Of a stretch of DNA of 64,000 nucleotides, positions 1-12,884 are shown piece after piece. The notes under the pieces are model-generated. The model saw only the letters and a program-made list of their open reading frames with translations. It had not been told where the DNA came from and searched no databases. Numbering within the stretch: the first letter of the stretch is position 1; every line of letters starts with the position of its first letter. The translations under genes and the position numbers were made by a program. The stretch covers positions 158,501-222,500 of the forward strand of contig NW_027506974.1 in NCBI RefSeq assembly GCF_052324685.1, in the 5' to 3' direction. Source of the DNA: Brachyhypopomus gauderio (Eukaryota > Chordata > Actinopteri > Gymnotiformes > Hypopomidae).

Positions 1-66
1 TTGGCAAGTGAGTCTGCCCCCTGGTGGTACAATTGTGAGCAGGCGTTCCACCAAAGTACACACCTC

Positions 67-67
<1 letters not shown>

Positions 68-112
<45 letters not shown>
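68..112. repeat. (TAA)n microsatellite
   Basis: About fifteen uninterrupted TAA/AAT triplets are visible directly. The array lies in gene-free DNA at the left edge of the window. Confidence 0.95.
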
Positions 113-113
<1 letters not shown>

Positions 114-1680
114 CCATTTTATTTGTATTTCGCCATACTCAGTGCTCCTTTCCACAGAGTAAACAAAAAACAAAACTCAGATGACATCAAGACATAAGAC
201 AAAAAAAACAGACAAAAGCTGTCAAATCAAAAACACAAAGGCAAATCAAAAACACAGCAAGTTATCAGAGAGTGGAAATGTTGGAAAAGATGCATTTGAA
301 GTTCAGATTTAAAGGTGGAGGGAGAAGGACAGAGACGAAGAGATTGCAGTAAAGTGTTCCACAATTTTGCATAATTTGCATAGTTTTGCATAATGTTTGT
401 GTTCTGGTTGCAAACAACTGGTGAGGTGATGAAACAGACACACCATCAAAACTGAATGTAAAACCAGTTAGTTTTGAAATTATGTGTTTAACAGAGTTTA
501 GTTTTTAAGTAAGACAGAGTTTAGTTTTTTAAAAGTTTGCCCTCAACCATTGTTTGAGTTCATGTATACAGAACAAAACAGCAGGGAATGGAAGAATACA
601 GAAAGATTGTTTAGCATACAAATTGCACAAGCTTAAACATACAAATGACATTTAAGTTTATGACAGACAAAATGGATTTGACTAGGACTAGGACTGTCAA
701 TTTCAGAAAAATGCTCTGAAATATCCAGGCATTATTTTAGGGGCAGCCCCAGATATTTGAACCAGGGTTGGACATGATGTCATCCCGTTTATGTGATATT
801 GCTTAACTCATCAGAAGAGCACAACAGATAAACAACAGATCTAACAGACGCCGGTTAAAAACAAAACAGGATGTCTGGTTCAAACAAACAAATTTCCACA
901 GTGTATTACCACATAAACTAGAATATACTAAAATACAACAAATCCTTAATGTTTGTCATTTGTTATTTACATAGGAAATTCCACATGTCCTACTAACTGA
1001 CCAATATCAAATTATTTCTCTTGCTCCTGAATTTCCTGAATCCAGAGAGTTTAAAAACAAGAAACATTCACAATAAAAGTAAATATATAGAATTATAGAC
1101 AAAGGCACTGATCAAATAAAATATTTTAATTTAATCAATATTTTAATACATATTTAAAATTACATCTTAATGAAAAATAAATACATTGCATTCACTCAGA
1201 TATTCAGTGTAGCTGCTGGAGGAGATGCCTGAACAAAAAGAAAAAATGGCTCATGCACCCTGCAAAAAAAAACCAAAAAAAAAAACAAACAAAAACAAAA
1301 CATACACAAAGTGTTATTTCAGTGTCAGTATAATTTCAGTGTCAGTATATTTTAAAGTGTCAGTAGTCTCTAAATGTCAGTATTATTTCTTACCTGTAGC
1401 ATCCAATTCCTTGTATGTGTGAAAGAGATTCTACCTGCTAGCTCTCTCTTCCCCCATGCACAATGCTACATGCACATCTCAACTGTTTATTCCTTCTCCA
1501 AGTTCCACCCAGTTCTGAAATACACACTGACAGCACATCTGTGCATGAACGTAACCTTTCAGTTAAGTCAGAAAATGACCTACTGTATTATAAACATACA
1601 GATTTATACTTGCATACATTCTTATGTGTAATATAAATCTCCACATTCCAAGATCTATAAGAACTTGATCCCTCACTCAC
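113..1680. other. Gene-free AT-rich DNA
   Basis: No coding exon with splice signals or recognisable protein similarity is seen. The stretch near 270-370 (aatgttggaaaagatgcatt and following) resembles a dispersed sequence often seen in fish retroelement tails, but I cannot assign it to a family. The short open frames at 1225-1631 are low-complexity and K/N-rich and look like chance frames. Confidence 0.5.
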
Positions 1681-1787
1681 ATAATCTACTGACAACATCC
1701 ATAATCTACTGACAACATCCATAATCTACTGACAACATCCATAATCTACTGACAACATCCATAATCTACTGTTAAGATAACATCCAT
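1681..1787. repeat. 20-bp tandem repeat, about 5 copies
   Basis: The unit ataatctactgacaacatcc is repeated four times without change from 1681. A fifth copy is interrupted by an insertion before its final aacatcc. This is a short minisatellite in gene-free DNA. Confidence 0.95.
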
Positions 1788-2939
1788 TTAGTGCTCACTT
1801 ACTGTCCTGAAAATAAAACTGGCTGGCATTACACATAAACACTTCTGAATCTTAAAGGATGGTGCAGAATGTCAGAGTCGGTGACAGAGTCAGACTCACT
1901 TGCAGACAGAATTCAGGGATTACAGTGGTAGAAGACCCCATGTTTGGAATCAAAACAGAAGAAACACCAGGCAGACAAACCTCAAACAGAGCAGGCAGAG
2001 AGGTGAAGACCGGGAAAACAGGCCTAACTCACAACGTGAATGCAAAAAGTTAAACAAACATTCAGGAATGGCTCAGAAACTAGGCAAGCATACAAGACTT
2101 CATAACAAGGACAGAGGTGAGGGTTGACAACAAGACAGGTTCAACTAAATCAGAGGATAAGGAATGAACAGGAGGGTTATGGGGATTGCAGGCTGCCTCC
2201 ATTATTAAGGTTACTCAACTAATCTCCTACAGAAGACACAAAAACAATGACCATTCATGTAGTTACCATATTACTGTAGCCTGCAACTGATCTAGAACTA
2301 GCAACTGTGCTACATGTACATTTATTAACACAGCCACTAAATCACCAATCGCCATCACTCTGATCATTTGGTTGAACACCTTTGTACCATCAGGATTAAG
2401 AATTTGTTGTTTACTGTGCAATGCATTTTAATACTAATGTACCTTGTACATAAGGTCTATTTAATGCTAACAAACCTTCTCTGCTTGCATTGCTAGTTGT
2501 TGCTATGGCAGCAATGAAATGAGGAAACTCAAAGAAAAAGACACAATCTACACTCTTAGAACTTAAGACCTCCATGGTATGAATGTGATGATTAAAACAT
2601 CTGCCTTTTTATATACATACTGATTCCTCCTCCTGTTCATTCAGAAGCACTTTGCTTGTACACCTGGTGAAGGACCTCTGTCCAATGGCACATGAGATTA
2701 AAAAAGTTTAAAATAACAATTTAATTTCTTTCAGTTTCTTTACAACCAAATGCCAAATTCAAATCTGAATCTAATACGAAGCAGACTGGTTGGAAATAAC
2801 AACAGAAAGAACAACAACGACAACAATAATAAAAACAAGGGCACTTGTATTTGGGTTTTATTTGCACAGACATGTGGCAATGCCGTGAATCTGCTCACTA
2901 AGAGACTGAAAACTGGACACATTTTATGGAGGATGGGTT
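1788..2939. other. Gene-free stretch, possible degraded repeat
   Basis: No gene is supported. The A/G-rich block 1850-2200 (repeated aacaggcag-, gacaagacagg-type runs) has the texture of a degraded non-autonomous LTR or DNA element, but no termini or target duplications are visible. The remainder is AT-rich with no structure I can name. Confidence 0.35.
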
Positions 2940-3107
2940 CCCTTTTGAGTCTCAGCCCTCCCAATGTTTCTTCCTAATCTCCCTTCCCTAGTTTTCCCTT
3001 GGCACTGTGGCCCCTGGCTTACTCATTATGAATCCCCATGTGTTTGTAAAACTGCTTTGTGACAACATATGTTGTTTAAAGCGCTATATAAATAAATGTG
3101 ACTTTGA
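2940..3107 (+). mobile_element. 3' end of a dispersed LINE/SINE-type retroelement
   Basis: The segment ends with the sequence order common to many fish retroelement copies: ctccc...tttcttcct, then a ttttcccttggcactgt block, gcccctggcttactcatt, a ctgctttgtgacaacat block and agcgctatataaataaa. That final block is the typical 3' tail of L2-like LINEs and their SINEs in teleosts. Only the 3' part is present, as expected from 5' truncation during target-primed reverse transcription. The family name is from memory; the order of blocks is seen directly. Confidence 0.65.
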
Positions 3108-3379
3108 TTTTTTACCTAAGCTTTAGCCTACCTTCTACAACTAATAATGGCAACAGAGTGTTATTACAAATATTAGCTTTTTTGTCAGCAATTATTAATT
3201 AACATATTAACTAAATAACTATTTAAATAACTAATAACTAAATAACAAAAAACTACTAAAAACAAAAAACTATAACTAAATAACAAAAAAAATAACAATG
3301 CCATGTACGTTTTCCATTCGTATTAGTTATCAAATAAAAAGTAAGCCATAAAATAATTTTTTTACGTTCATGAGGTTAC

Positions 3380-3743
3380 GGAAACGCTTTACGCGCGAAT
3401 ATTGGCCTCTCTTTTCTTCCGTAGACGCTGCTATGACGACCGCGGTTAGCTTAGCTTAGCTAGCGCCGCAGGAAGCGGGCGCCGTTCGTCTAATATCTCG
3501 TAGTTTATCGCCGTTTAACGTTATCAACGTCCAGATTTCACGTTTGTGGCGACGTACACTAAATGTACATTAAATGTTCTTGAGGTGATGTTTAATGCTC
3601 TTGAGGTGTTGAATTAGACACCACGACTCTCCGCTCACCTCGTAGCGAGTCCCCGTGTGTTGTTTACATGTCCGGGCCTGCACCTCGGGAACAGGCGCTG
3701 GACCTCTAGACACACCACGCAGGGTCCGGGCTCGCCCGCCGTG
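3380..3743 (+). promoter_or_regulatory. alg14: CpG-rich promoter and 5'UTR of alg14
   Basis: CpG density rises sharply from about 3385 in otherwise AT-rich DNA (acgcgcg, gacgaccgcgg, agcgccgc, gcgggcgccg). The region runs directly into the alg14 start codon at 3744. No TATA box is evident, which fits a housekeeping promoter. The open frame continues upstream of 3744 to an ATG at 3657, but the 3744 start gives a membrane-anchor N-terminus of the usual family length. Confidence 0.65.
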
Positions 3744-6700
3744 ATGGCTCCAGCGGGCTGGGCAGTCCTGTGCTGCATGTTCCTGGCCGTGGTGGTTCTG
3801 GTCCGGGTGGTGGTGGTGGTCCGGGGCCGCACGGGGTGCCGGCCGGGCAAGAAAGGCTCGGTGTGCGTCCTGGTGGTGGCCGGGTCAGGTGAGACGGACG
3901 TGTGATCCACACGGATCCGGTCCGGTGGCCGTGTGGTGGTGTCAGGAGTACTGCACACGACATGAACCCGTCTTGAGTCAGTTGTGTGTGTGTTTGGCTC
4001 GTAGGTGGACACACCAGCGAGATCATCCGTTTGCTGGGAGGTTTGTCCCCGTCCTACAGCCCACGACATTATGTGATCGCAGACTCGGACGGGATGAGTG
4101 AGGACAAGATCCGCACGTTTGAGACGTCCAGACAGACGGGCGGCGTCCAACGAGAGGTCATTTAAATGTCCAGCATATAGCGTCTCATACGGGCTGCACA
4201 TTCGCCTACGAACACCAGATGGCAGAGTTTCCCTTTCTGTGACTCTTCAGATTCGTTTGACCTCGCTGGAGTTTTGCAGAAACTTTCAGCCTGATCAGGC
4301 AGTTGTGTGAAACACAGCTGATGCTGTTAATCTTGTTTGAGTATTGAAAGTGCAGTGAAACAGACATCGATTACGTCCCACTCATCTTTACTTCTCTCCT
4401 TGTTTCCACTCAGTTCACCATTCATCGGATCCCTCGCAGTAGAGAAGTTCTTCAGTCGTGGACCTCCTCGGTGCTCAGTACGCTGTATTCTCTGCTCTAC
4501 TCAGTCCCACTGGTGTTTAGGCTCAGACCTGATGTGGTAAGGATGCTCCCCACCTCTGCCCATATTTCCCAACACTTCAACTTCTTATTACACACCTACA
4601 AGGGCAGTCATGGCCTGGTGGTAGGGAACTGGTCTTGTGACCGGAGGGTCGTGTTCGATTCCCAGACAGGCCATGACTGATGTGCCCTTGAGCAAGGGAC
4701 CTAACCCCAACTGGGCGCCGGGCTAGGGCTGCCCACCGCTCTGGGCACGTGTGATCCACAGCCCCCTAGTAATCAGTGTGTGTGTGTGTGTGTGTTCTGA
4801 CTGCACAGATGGGTTAAAAGCGGAGGACAAATTTCGATTGGGGTGTAAAAATCACAATTGACAAAATATGATTCAGATTCGTAACAAAAGAGATTTGCTT
4901 TTAGATGGCTTCAGATCTATTTTGATGACGAAGGACTGATATTGTAGTTTTATGTTATCTCACATTTGTCACTTATTTGGATTATCTTATATTTGAGTAC
5001 GTTGTGTTTTATGCTATCACCCCTCGATGTTGTGTACTTTTCTTTTTTTTATCTTGCTGTATGTTTTCTGCACAGGCCTTGTGCTTGCTGTCTGGCACTT
5101 GTGTAACAGAAGGTTATGAGTGCCACACAGAAAAGCTCGACGTTATAATCAAAATTAAATCCTCCTGCGTGGTTACTAATTAAGCCCTAATGCACATCAT
5201 ATATAGGGAATAGTTTCACTTAAATCGTATAATATTTTGCAAGATAGGTTAAATATCTTCCTGATAAAAGAATCAGGGAACTTTTATGTACATAGTTTGT
5301 CATGTATGAAGTATGTATAGATGTGATTTCATTCATTATATATGTATATTTTAAAGTTTGAAATAGCCATCATTTTATATGGTCATAAGTATTTAAAAAC
5401 AAAGGTTCCTATAATTGGAACCCAACACAGAATTAACCTATGAGCACATTAATCATCCCTTTTTTTTAAACTTCTGATCTCTTTTAGAGTCACATATTTT
5501 ACAAATATGCATTTTCCCTCATAATTGTAGGATTTCTCTTCCTTCAGGTCACACATGCCACCTTGAATATCCACGTTCCAATTGTTCAAAGCCTGGTGTT
5601 GTTATGTATCTAGTGAGAGGAGAATGGCACTATCCCATATAAGGCACATCCGTGATTCAAAAAATCAAAAACATCTGGCATTTCTCATTCTGTCTCCAGT
5701 TGAGTGAAAGTAGGATGATAAAAAGCAGAGTATATGTAGAAAGATAAGAAGGAGAGTGCTGGAGTGGAGAGGATGAGTGACACCCCGGCCCCTCCCCCTG
5801 CCCCTCCCCCTGCCCCTCCCCCTGCCCCTCCTCCTGAGGTCATATGGTGTGAGTGGGAGTGAGTGGGGTGGTGTTTCCGGATGTGGCGGGGCCTGACTGG
5901 CTCCTCGGCCCAGCTGTGACGCTGGCCTGCTCTTCCTCAGGAGAGGTGGGATTAAACCCATTTAGGCTTCTCCACTGTCATTGCCAAGGGATGTGAAGCG
6001 ATGTGATTAATCAGGTAGTGTCTGAGAGTAGAGGAGAAGAGGAGAGAAAGAAGGGAGAGCTGGTGTGTGTAGGGAGGGAGGGAGAGTTCCTTGTGAGAGT
6101 TCAGCACAGGGAAGCAGCCTGACATGACTGCGTGCTCACCTCTTATTAGCAGCCCTTCTTCACATGTGGTCATCCTCTTCCTCTGTTCTTTTCAGCGCTG
6201 ATTAGAAGAGAGGTCGGGTGGAGATAAGTGCAGATAGCCAGGCTGCCTTGTATGGTGTGGAATGGAGTTACTTTAGAGATTTTGTTGCACTTTTTGTTAA
6301 GTTTTTTAACCACTTTCAATTTTATTTGCTAATAGAGCTAACTATGTAAGTAGATGGGTCTGTACATCTAATCTTTACGTGTAACGCTTAAAAGAGCCTC
6401 ATTCTTTAGAGAACTCCCACATCTTTAGCTCGTGCCACGTGGTCTTCGGACTGTGTTCATATAGAAGTGCTAAGTTAGGGGAGACTCTTCGTGGGATCGC
6501 GTCCCCCTGTGACGTCTCACGTCCAGGTCGACGCGGCGTGCTGCATTCCTCAGTGTGACTTAAAGCTCCCCTCTGTTTATTTTTACCAAACTTGAGCATG
6601 TCGACTAGAAGCACTTCAGCTGTGGGGGCCGCATTCCAGAGAGGAATCTGAGGGAATTTGGGGTGGGGGGGGTGTTGGGGGGTCAGGCCTGGGAGTGGGG

Positions 6701-9700
6701 GGAGGGGGGGGGGTTCAAACATTGGTTTGCCATAAAAGGGCGTGAATCACAGGCACCCGTCAGCACTGCGCTCCACCTCCAGATGTGTCAGCACAATCCA
6801 AGGGGCTGACGGTGTCTCATCAGACGCTGCCTAATGCCATACAGTCTGTCTGAAGCCAGTGGGCTTCGGCTCAAGCCAAGTACTACTGTTGCTTTAGAGC
6901 CATTGAGAAGGTGGGTTACATAAGCACCGTAGTGAAAGGCCACTTTGTGCTATAACTATGATGTGCCATATGAATTTGTGCTTTAATGTATTCAGCGGGT
7001 ATCAATTGATGATTGTGTTTTATTTCCATGGGCTACATCTTTAGATTAGTTAATTCAGCATGACCATAGTGAAAATGAGGAAAACTTGAGCTTGTTAGTA
7101 ACTTAATTTACCAACTAAGTTTGCCTTACTCATTAAAGCATTTTATAAGTGCGCTTATATTAGTACATTTTAATTATATTAAAAGTGAGTGGGGGAACAA
7201 GGAAAAATGCACAGTTTCCCAAGTTCACAGTGTCTGTTTGACTAAGTTGGAGCCTTCAATAAATTCCAGTGCTAGACAGAGAGAAGAATTAACATCCACG
7301 CATACAAAAAGTTTGGGGGGAGAAAAAAAAAGAAGAGACATTTAACTTCCATTGGCTGGCGTGCCGGAGGGGCCCCGCTTTTCCTCGTGTGGAAAAACAA
7401 GGAGCACGGAGAGGAGGGGGTCACGCAGGTCGTACTGTTTCCAAAACCAAGTGGCGGTGGTCGGGGAGCAGCACGGTGAGCGGCCCCGTCCCGGTGGGGT
7501 TCCAGCCCGGCTCCTGGCCCAGCGGCCCCACGCGGCCCCATGCGGCTACGCTCCTCAGGGTTCCGCCTCCTGCTTTTTCCACCCTTTCTTTTTTTTCTTT
7601 CTTTCTTTGAACGTTCGGGCCAGTGTCTGAGCCCCATATGTTTCATCTTAACCTTATAAGGAAATTGTTAGGGGATGGAATGGAGCGGCCTGTTGATTGT
7701 TTTAAGGCAGATTCCAATATGGATTTTCTTTTTGTTTCCTGCCTCATGATGCTTGGAGTGGCGGAAGGATCCATCAGGCAGCGTTGGGAGACGTAGAACT
7801 TGGATCTACAGTTAAACACGCACCAGCGCTGCAAAACGAGACGTGTATGTGCAGGACTGTCGCTCGGATCTGATTTCATTAATGTCTTTTTAGAAATGTG
7901 AGACCAGCGGTATCCTGGTCATCAAAGTGCATGGCCAAAATGTCTTAAATCAACCGCTTATTTATTTATATATTTATTGTAACAATCAATATTGGCCAAC
8001 GTGTGTGTAGTTTTGTTCCATCTGCGCTTGATTTTATGCAGGCTGTCAGACATAACAATAACAGAAACGCGGGCTATATGAACCGGCTGTCCAAACGTGC
8101 TCGCAGTCGGTGAGAGGAAGACTTCCACACGGAGCGTCTGGCCCTCAACCAGGACAGCAGGCATGGCCGTCCACTTTGAGCTCGTCTGTGTCTGAATGAA
8201 TTTCAGGACCTTGTCCCGCCTACACTCTTGATCACCCTTGCGGTTAAAAACAGCCCATGGGGATGAATGTGTATGTGTGTTTGCCAGCTGCATGTCTAGT
8301 TAATCTCTGTCTCTGAGTGTGGGGAAGATTGATAAGTGATTTATAGGTATCTGTCTGATAGCCTTCTGGATCCTCCCAAGTCTTTTATCTTGTAACTACA
8401 GCTTGGATAGAAGGGTCTTGGCATTTATGGGCCTCCACACCTGTTTTAGTCAGGTCAGAGTTTACTCACCCTGTCTGAGAGGAAATGACACAGGTTGACA
8501 CGCTCCCTCACCTGCTCCCACACGCTGTGATGCAGTGTGTTCAGTGTGCCGTAGGACAAGACGTCATCGGCCTGCCGTCAGATGCCTCCTTTACAGCTGT
8601 TTAACCTGCTGGGAATCAGGAAACCGTGTGTAAGGAATGTTTGTGGAGGAGTGAATGGAGACAGTACAGACATACGCACTGTAGCACACGGGGATAGAAC
8701 ACGCAGCCACTTTTAAAGGTGTTAATCGAAGAGGTTCAACCCGTGTCCCTGAGCTCACAGACCTGGCAAATGAAGTGGTTATTGTATGTCTGTGAGATGA
8801 CCTGAGAGAAATTACCTCACTGATGGGGAGTGTATGAATCAGAGCCAAGTACTGTGAGAGAGCAGGCCTACTTTTGGTGAGTGAGTGTTTTGGTATCTGT
8901 ACAAAGAATCCTCGTATGTGTGTGTGGTGAGTCACTAAGGTGTGGAATCAGGGCTCAGCCCTGGAGAGGCAGGTATATGGAGACACGTCAGGAATTTTGG
9001 GGTGTTTTTTTTATTGCAGTTATTGGGCTCTTTTCCCTCAGGAACTGGGAGATACCCCAGTGCCGTAGACCGCAGATATTGTAGGGCATTGTGTCTCGTC
9101 ATGACTGACTGCAAAGGCTCCTTTCACTGCGTACAAGAGTTTTTGATAGTGTTACAAACTGCTTTTCCTTCCTGTGGACATGCTGCTATGCAGTGCTTTG
9201 ACTAGCTTCTGAATGATTATAGGGCAAGAATGTTTAAAAGCTTATGATTTATTTTGTGCTGAAAATAAACATTATGTCCTTTCAGATTTACGCCTTCCTG
9301 GCAGAGGTTCCAAATGGCCTTTTCACAACTTGGCAGACACCCATACCAAATGCTCAAATACACGAGTGCAGTCATCCATAGAGCTGGGTTCAGTTTTGTC
9401 ACTGTTGGGTGACAATGACTTCATCCCCAAATGGACCTGCAGCAACACGTGAAGTGCAAATACGTCTGAGGCAGAGCAGACACGAGGCCCCGCCCTCTCC
9501 AGTCACTCAGCTTCTCCACGAGGCCCCGCCCTCTCCAGTCACTCAGCTTCTCCACGAGGCCCCGCCCTCTCCAGTCACTCAGCTTCCACACGAGGCCCCG
9601 CCCTCTCCAGTCACTCAGCTTCTCCACGAGGCCCCGCCCTCTCCAGTCACTCAGCTTCTCCACGAGGCCCCGCCCTCTCCAGTCACTCAACTTCTCCACG

Positions 9701-10512
9701 AGGCCCCGCCCTCTCCAGTCACTCAGCTTCTGCATGTGTGTGGCTGGGATGTGACCACTCCCCTGCCTCTACGTTTGTGATGTAGAATTCAGGTCTACGC
9801 TTTCCAGAGCCAGAAATCTGAGTGCATTCATGTCTATATGTGAAACTCGGAGCTTCTCGATCTTCTCACTGTCACTGGTCACGTTTAGTTTTCTCTTTGG
9901 TTTCTGTCCAATGCGTTGGTCTCATCTCGGTCTCGTCTCGTCATGGTCTCGTCTCGGCGGCCCGCCGAAGGAAGCCTAGGTTTTTCCAGCGTCTCTGCAC
10001 CCCCTGCTCAGGGTTCAGCCCTCAGAGCGGTGATGGATTCTCCAGACTCCATGGCCTCTTTCCACAGCAGTCTGACTGCCTTCCTGTGCAGCTCCTTCTC
10101 TGCAGTCCACAGTCTCTCGTATTTCTCTCTGAGGAGAGCTGTCACACGCAGCCTTTCACCCTCACTTTACAGATGCACGGCGTTACCCTTTTAATTCTGT
10201 TTAGTAGGAATGACCTAAATATGTGTAATTGCAATCCTATGTGTGTAATTGCAATCCTGTGTGTGTGTGTGTGTGCTGCAGGTGCTGTGTAACGGGCCAG
10301 GGACGTGCGTGCCTCTGTGTGCTGCTGGACTGCTCTTGGGGATCCTGGGCCTGAAGAGAGTGCTGCTGGTGTATGTGGAGAGTATCTGTCGTGTGGAGAG
10401 CCTTTCTCTGTCTGGTCAGATCCTCTACCACCTCGCCGACTACTTCTTTGTGCAGTGGCAGCCGCTACAGGCCAAATACCCCAAGTCCATCTACATTGGA
10501 AGACTAGTATGA
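3744..10512 (+). CDS. alg14: UDP-N-acetylglucosaminyltransferase subunit ALG14 homolog
   Basis: Four coding exons were reconstructed: 3744-3888, 4005-4156, 4414-4536 and 10282-10512. They sum to 651 nt and 216 aa, the same length as human ALG14 as I recall it, with consistent phases (1, 0, 0) and GT-AG borders. ALG14 anchors the catalytic subunit ALG13 at the cytosolic face of the ER. The complex adds the second GlcNAc to dolichol-PP-GlcNAc in N-glycan precursor synthesis. Residues 6-27 form one hydrophobic anchor. AGSGGHTSEIIRLLG (from about 46) is the glycine-rich Rossmann motif, and HRIPRSREVLQSW, LCNGPGTCVP and YVESICRVESLSLSG are family signatures. The last exon ends in KSIYIGRLV, matching the conserved end. 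The exon 2 donor (GAGAG|GTCATT) is weak, but phase and homology support it. Intron 3 is 5.7 kb and contains a SINE and a minisatellite. Confidence 0.95.
4602..4862 (+). mobile_element. tRNA-derived SINE in alg14 intron 3
   Basis: The head (agggcagtcatggcctggtg, then ggaactgg...ttgtgaccggagggtc) and the B-box-like gtgttcgattccc are tRNA-like. A body follows with gcccttgagcaagggaccta, gggctgcccaccgctctggg, a short GT run, and a tail gatgggttaaaagcggagga / aaatttcgattggggtg / cacaattgac. This block order is that of an abundant tRNA-derived SINE of ostariophysan and other teleosts. The copy appears nearly full length and lies in the sense orientation of alg14. Confidence 0.85.
4863..9480. other. 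alg14 intron 3, left part
   Basis: No exon is supported here. Visible items are a CCCCTG/CCTCCC run at 5784-5834, G-rich tracts at 6658-6715 and a GC-rich patch at 7360-7570. The open frames over these patches have biased composition, lack family resemblance and do not bear usable splice sites in phase with alg14. Confidence 0.55.
9481..9732. repeat. 36-bp minisatellite, 7 copies, in alg14 intron 3
   Basis: Seven near-identical 36-bp units begin cacgaggccccgccctctcc and end agtcactcagcttctc. The unit is a multiple of three and lacks stops in some frames, so it creates spurious open frames on both strands (HEAPPSPVTQLL on +, EKLSDWRGRGLV on -). Each unit carries one ggccccgccc GC-box-like core. 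Confidence 0.95.
9733..10281. other. alg14 intron 3, right end
   Basis: No exon is supported. The end of the intron is a GT run (from about 10258) leading into the acceptor gtgctgcag at 10273-10281. Confidence 0.6.
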
Positions 10513-10704
10513 GTGAAACTTGACTGGACGTGTCACTATCACAGTGGCACATTTAAGATCGGTGGGTCATGTGTCTTCTGTTGTCATTTTAAAAGATGCA
10601 GAATTGTATAGATGTTATTGCTGGAATACAGAGCTTCGTGTTGCACTGGGACAATGAAACACATTTTTCTGTACAGAGTGAGTGAACAGGAGAAGTTGAT
10701 ATTG

Positions 10705-10710
10705 AATAAA
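10705..10710 (+). terminator. alg14: Polyadenylation signal of alg14
   Basis: AATAAA lies 193 nt downstream of the alg14 stop codon and is followed by a GT-rich stretch (tggttctgtg). A short 3'UTR is inferred. Confidence 0.7.
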
Positions 10711-10719
10711 TGGTTCTGT

Positions 10720-12560
10720 GTTATCTAAGCCGGGTTTTCTGCTTTTGAACTGAAACTGGGAGTAGAAGTGTTGTCCAGAAGGAGGCTTCTAAAAAGAGCA
10801 CTCATGCTCTCTGAAAAATGGGGAGAAGAAAATGCTCTGCGCTGCGGCCAGATGAACCCCCGTGCACGGAGTCATGGTGGAGCGTAAGGTCATGGAGAAA
10901 CATCACCGCGCTTACTGCCGTTAGGGTGAAGGTTCGGCCTGAAGGACGATGACTGCACCAGTCTGCCGAGGTCTACGTGTTTGCTCGCAGGCTTTCTGGA
11001 TCCATCTGTTATTCCATTTCTGTAGCAATAGTGTAGACAGGTCTACACCACTGAGCACGCTTTTAAGATGTGTACGATCTGAGAAATGTTTCCAGTTGGG
11101 ATGATTGTGTTTTTAAAGAATATCAGAAGAATTGTGCAGATTTTATATATTATAAAAATAAAGTGTATTAAACAGAGTGGCTGAGAATAATTGATTGCCT
11201 CCCTCCATGTAAGATTTGCAGTGTTCCTTGTGTTCCCAAAGTCCTGTGCGTAGTGCAATCGCATTGTGGAGCGTTTCCTGTCTGTGCTCTTGCTCCCATG
11301 CTGAGATTGCTGATGGCCAGAGGAAGCAGCGTGAATAATTGAGATGTTTTGTTTTTCTGGCAGCGTATGGAGAGAGGGGGGGAGGGGGCAGGCCTGAATT
11401 CTTTGGTGAGCTAATTCAGCACTCACATCTGGGTTATAGAGCCAAGATGCTATTTTGGTTACCATGTTTTTGGTAGAGTAATAAAGAACTTTAGAATGTA
11501 CATGACCGTGCTGGTCATACTGACTTGAGTGGGCCTACCCCTCCCTGACGAGTTCATGAAGGTCACATCATTGTTAGTGTGTATTTTCATTTCCCTTAAG
11601 TCACTGCGTTTGCTCTATACCACATTCTAGGGTTTGATCAGTACAAGAAGGTGCACAGCTGGAATGTTGCATTAAGAGAGTTTCAGAGTTTAAGACATGA
11701 AGCTTATGACTGATGTGAAACAGGATTTTTTAAAAGTTTGTACATCACCACCAGGAAGAAGAGATGTTTGTTGAGCGGGCCTGCAGTATTTTGAGGAAGA
11801 GTGAAGTTGTCGGCAGCTGTCTGCAGTGATGGTCAACGGCAGTGGGAGAGACTGGTGTGGCAGTGTTTCAACACCCATGTTAAAGTGATCCAATTCAAAG
11901 CTGGAATGTGTATAATAAAAGGTGATTGGTCACCCTTCTGCGTACTCATCATAAGTCACATTATCTCCTGACACGCTGGCTATCCGCAGAATGCTTTGAA
12001 AGATAACTGGAAAATAAAGTATACGTCCTGTATTACGGATCACCTCAGCACCTTTGATATGTTCTGTGCTTGTCCCTTCACCTATCATAGTCGATCAGAA
12101 AACCTATGTTTTATCTCGCCTGGCTAACTTCAGAGTTCTACATTACTGCTGGAGATTTTTGGACTTTTACTGTTCCTTTGAACCTCACGCTCAGAGTTTG
12201 TTAGAGCTTTAGATTTTATTTCCCTCAGTGTTCATATGTTCAAATACTGTCATTATATGGAACCTCAATTTCATGCTGTAGTGTACACACATAATTACTA
12301 CTAAATGCACACAACCGCATGCACCAACATTTGGAAAGGTCTGTACAAGTGATCCACACTGCACATACCTTTAAAAAAACAGACTCAGTGGGCTCTATGT
12401 TCTATTACGTCCTCATTACAACCTTAGAAGGTAAAATGTGCCCACAGCCAATTCATACAAGCCTGAACCATTGTTTAAGCCGTGAAATAATACATCGTCG
12501 TATGCAGATAAATATCCAAAAAAGCGCATAACGATTATGTTATAATTCAGGTCGCTCAGC
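10720..12560. other. Intergenic alg14-cnn3
   Basis: No exon or recognisable repeat is seen. A short G-rich run occurs at 11375-11390. The sequence is otherwise unremarkable. Confidence 0.55.
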
Positions 12561-12579
12561 AATGTTTGGAATCTCAGCA

Positions 12580-12884
12580 GTCAGTAGATCCCGACCGCAG
12601 CGCCGCTGTAACAATAGATCCGCGAGTATGACGCCGGAGCGCTGTGATTGGCCGACACAAATCCGTCAGGGATCTTGCGACATTTCTCCTCACAAAAGTG
12701 ATCTACTGAGGCCAGAACTTCCCGAGCGAGCGCAGGCGGCCCCACCGAACCTCCCGAGCGGATTTAATGTCTTTTGGCTGTGCCGTAGTGGACTGCCGAA
12801 GTACCTCGACTGTGATTTGAAACCGCATTTTTAAAACCACTTTGTTGCCAGATACACACTGACACAAAGAAACTTCACGGAACC
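12580..12884 (+). promoter_or_regulatory. cnn3: CpG-rich promoter and 5'UTR of cnn3
   Basis: CpGs cluster between 12590 and 12800 (cgaccgcagcgccgctg, acgccggagcgctg, gagcgagcgcaggcggc) just upstream of the cnn3 start. This is a typical vertebrate CpG promoter with no clear TATA box. The transcription start is not determined. Confidence 0.6.

Noticed and set aside
3657..3743. Upstream in-frame ATG for alg14
   Set aside because: It would add 29 residues before the membrane anchor and is not seen in the family; the 3744 start gives the family length of 216 aa.
3635..4201. 188-aa minus-strand frame opposite alg14 exons 1-2
   Set aside because: It is antisense to confirmed coding exons and rich in P/R/T from GC bias.
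4608..4680. Possible functional tRNA gene
   Set aside because: Only the tRNA-like head of a SINE is present; it continues into the SINE body and lacks a proper acceptor stem.
9409..9780. 123-aa frame with HEAPPSPVTQLL repeats and its minus-strand partner
   Set aside because: Both come from one 36-bp intronic minisatellite that is open on both strands by virtue of its length; there is no start context or splice support.
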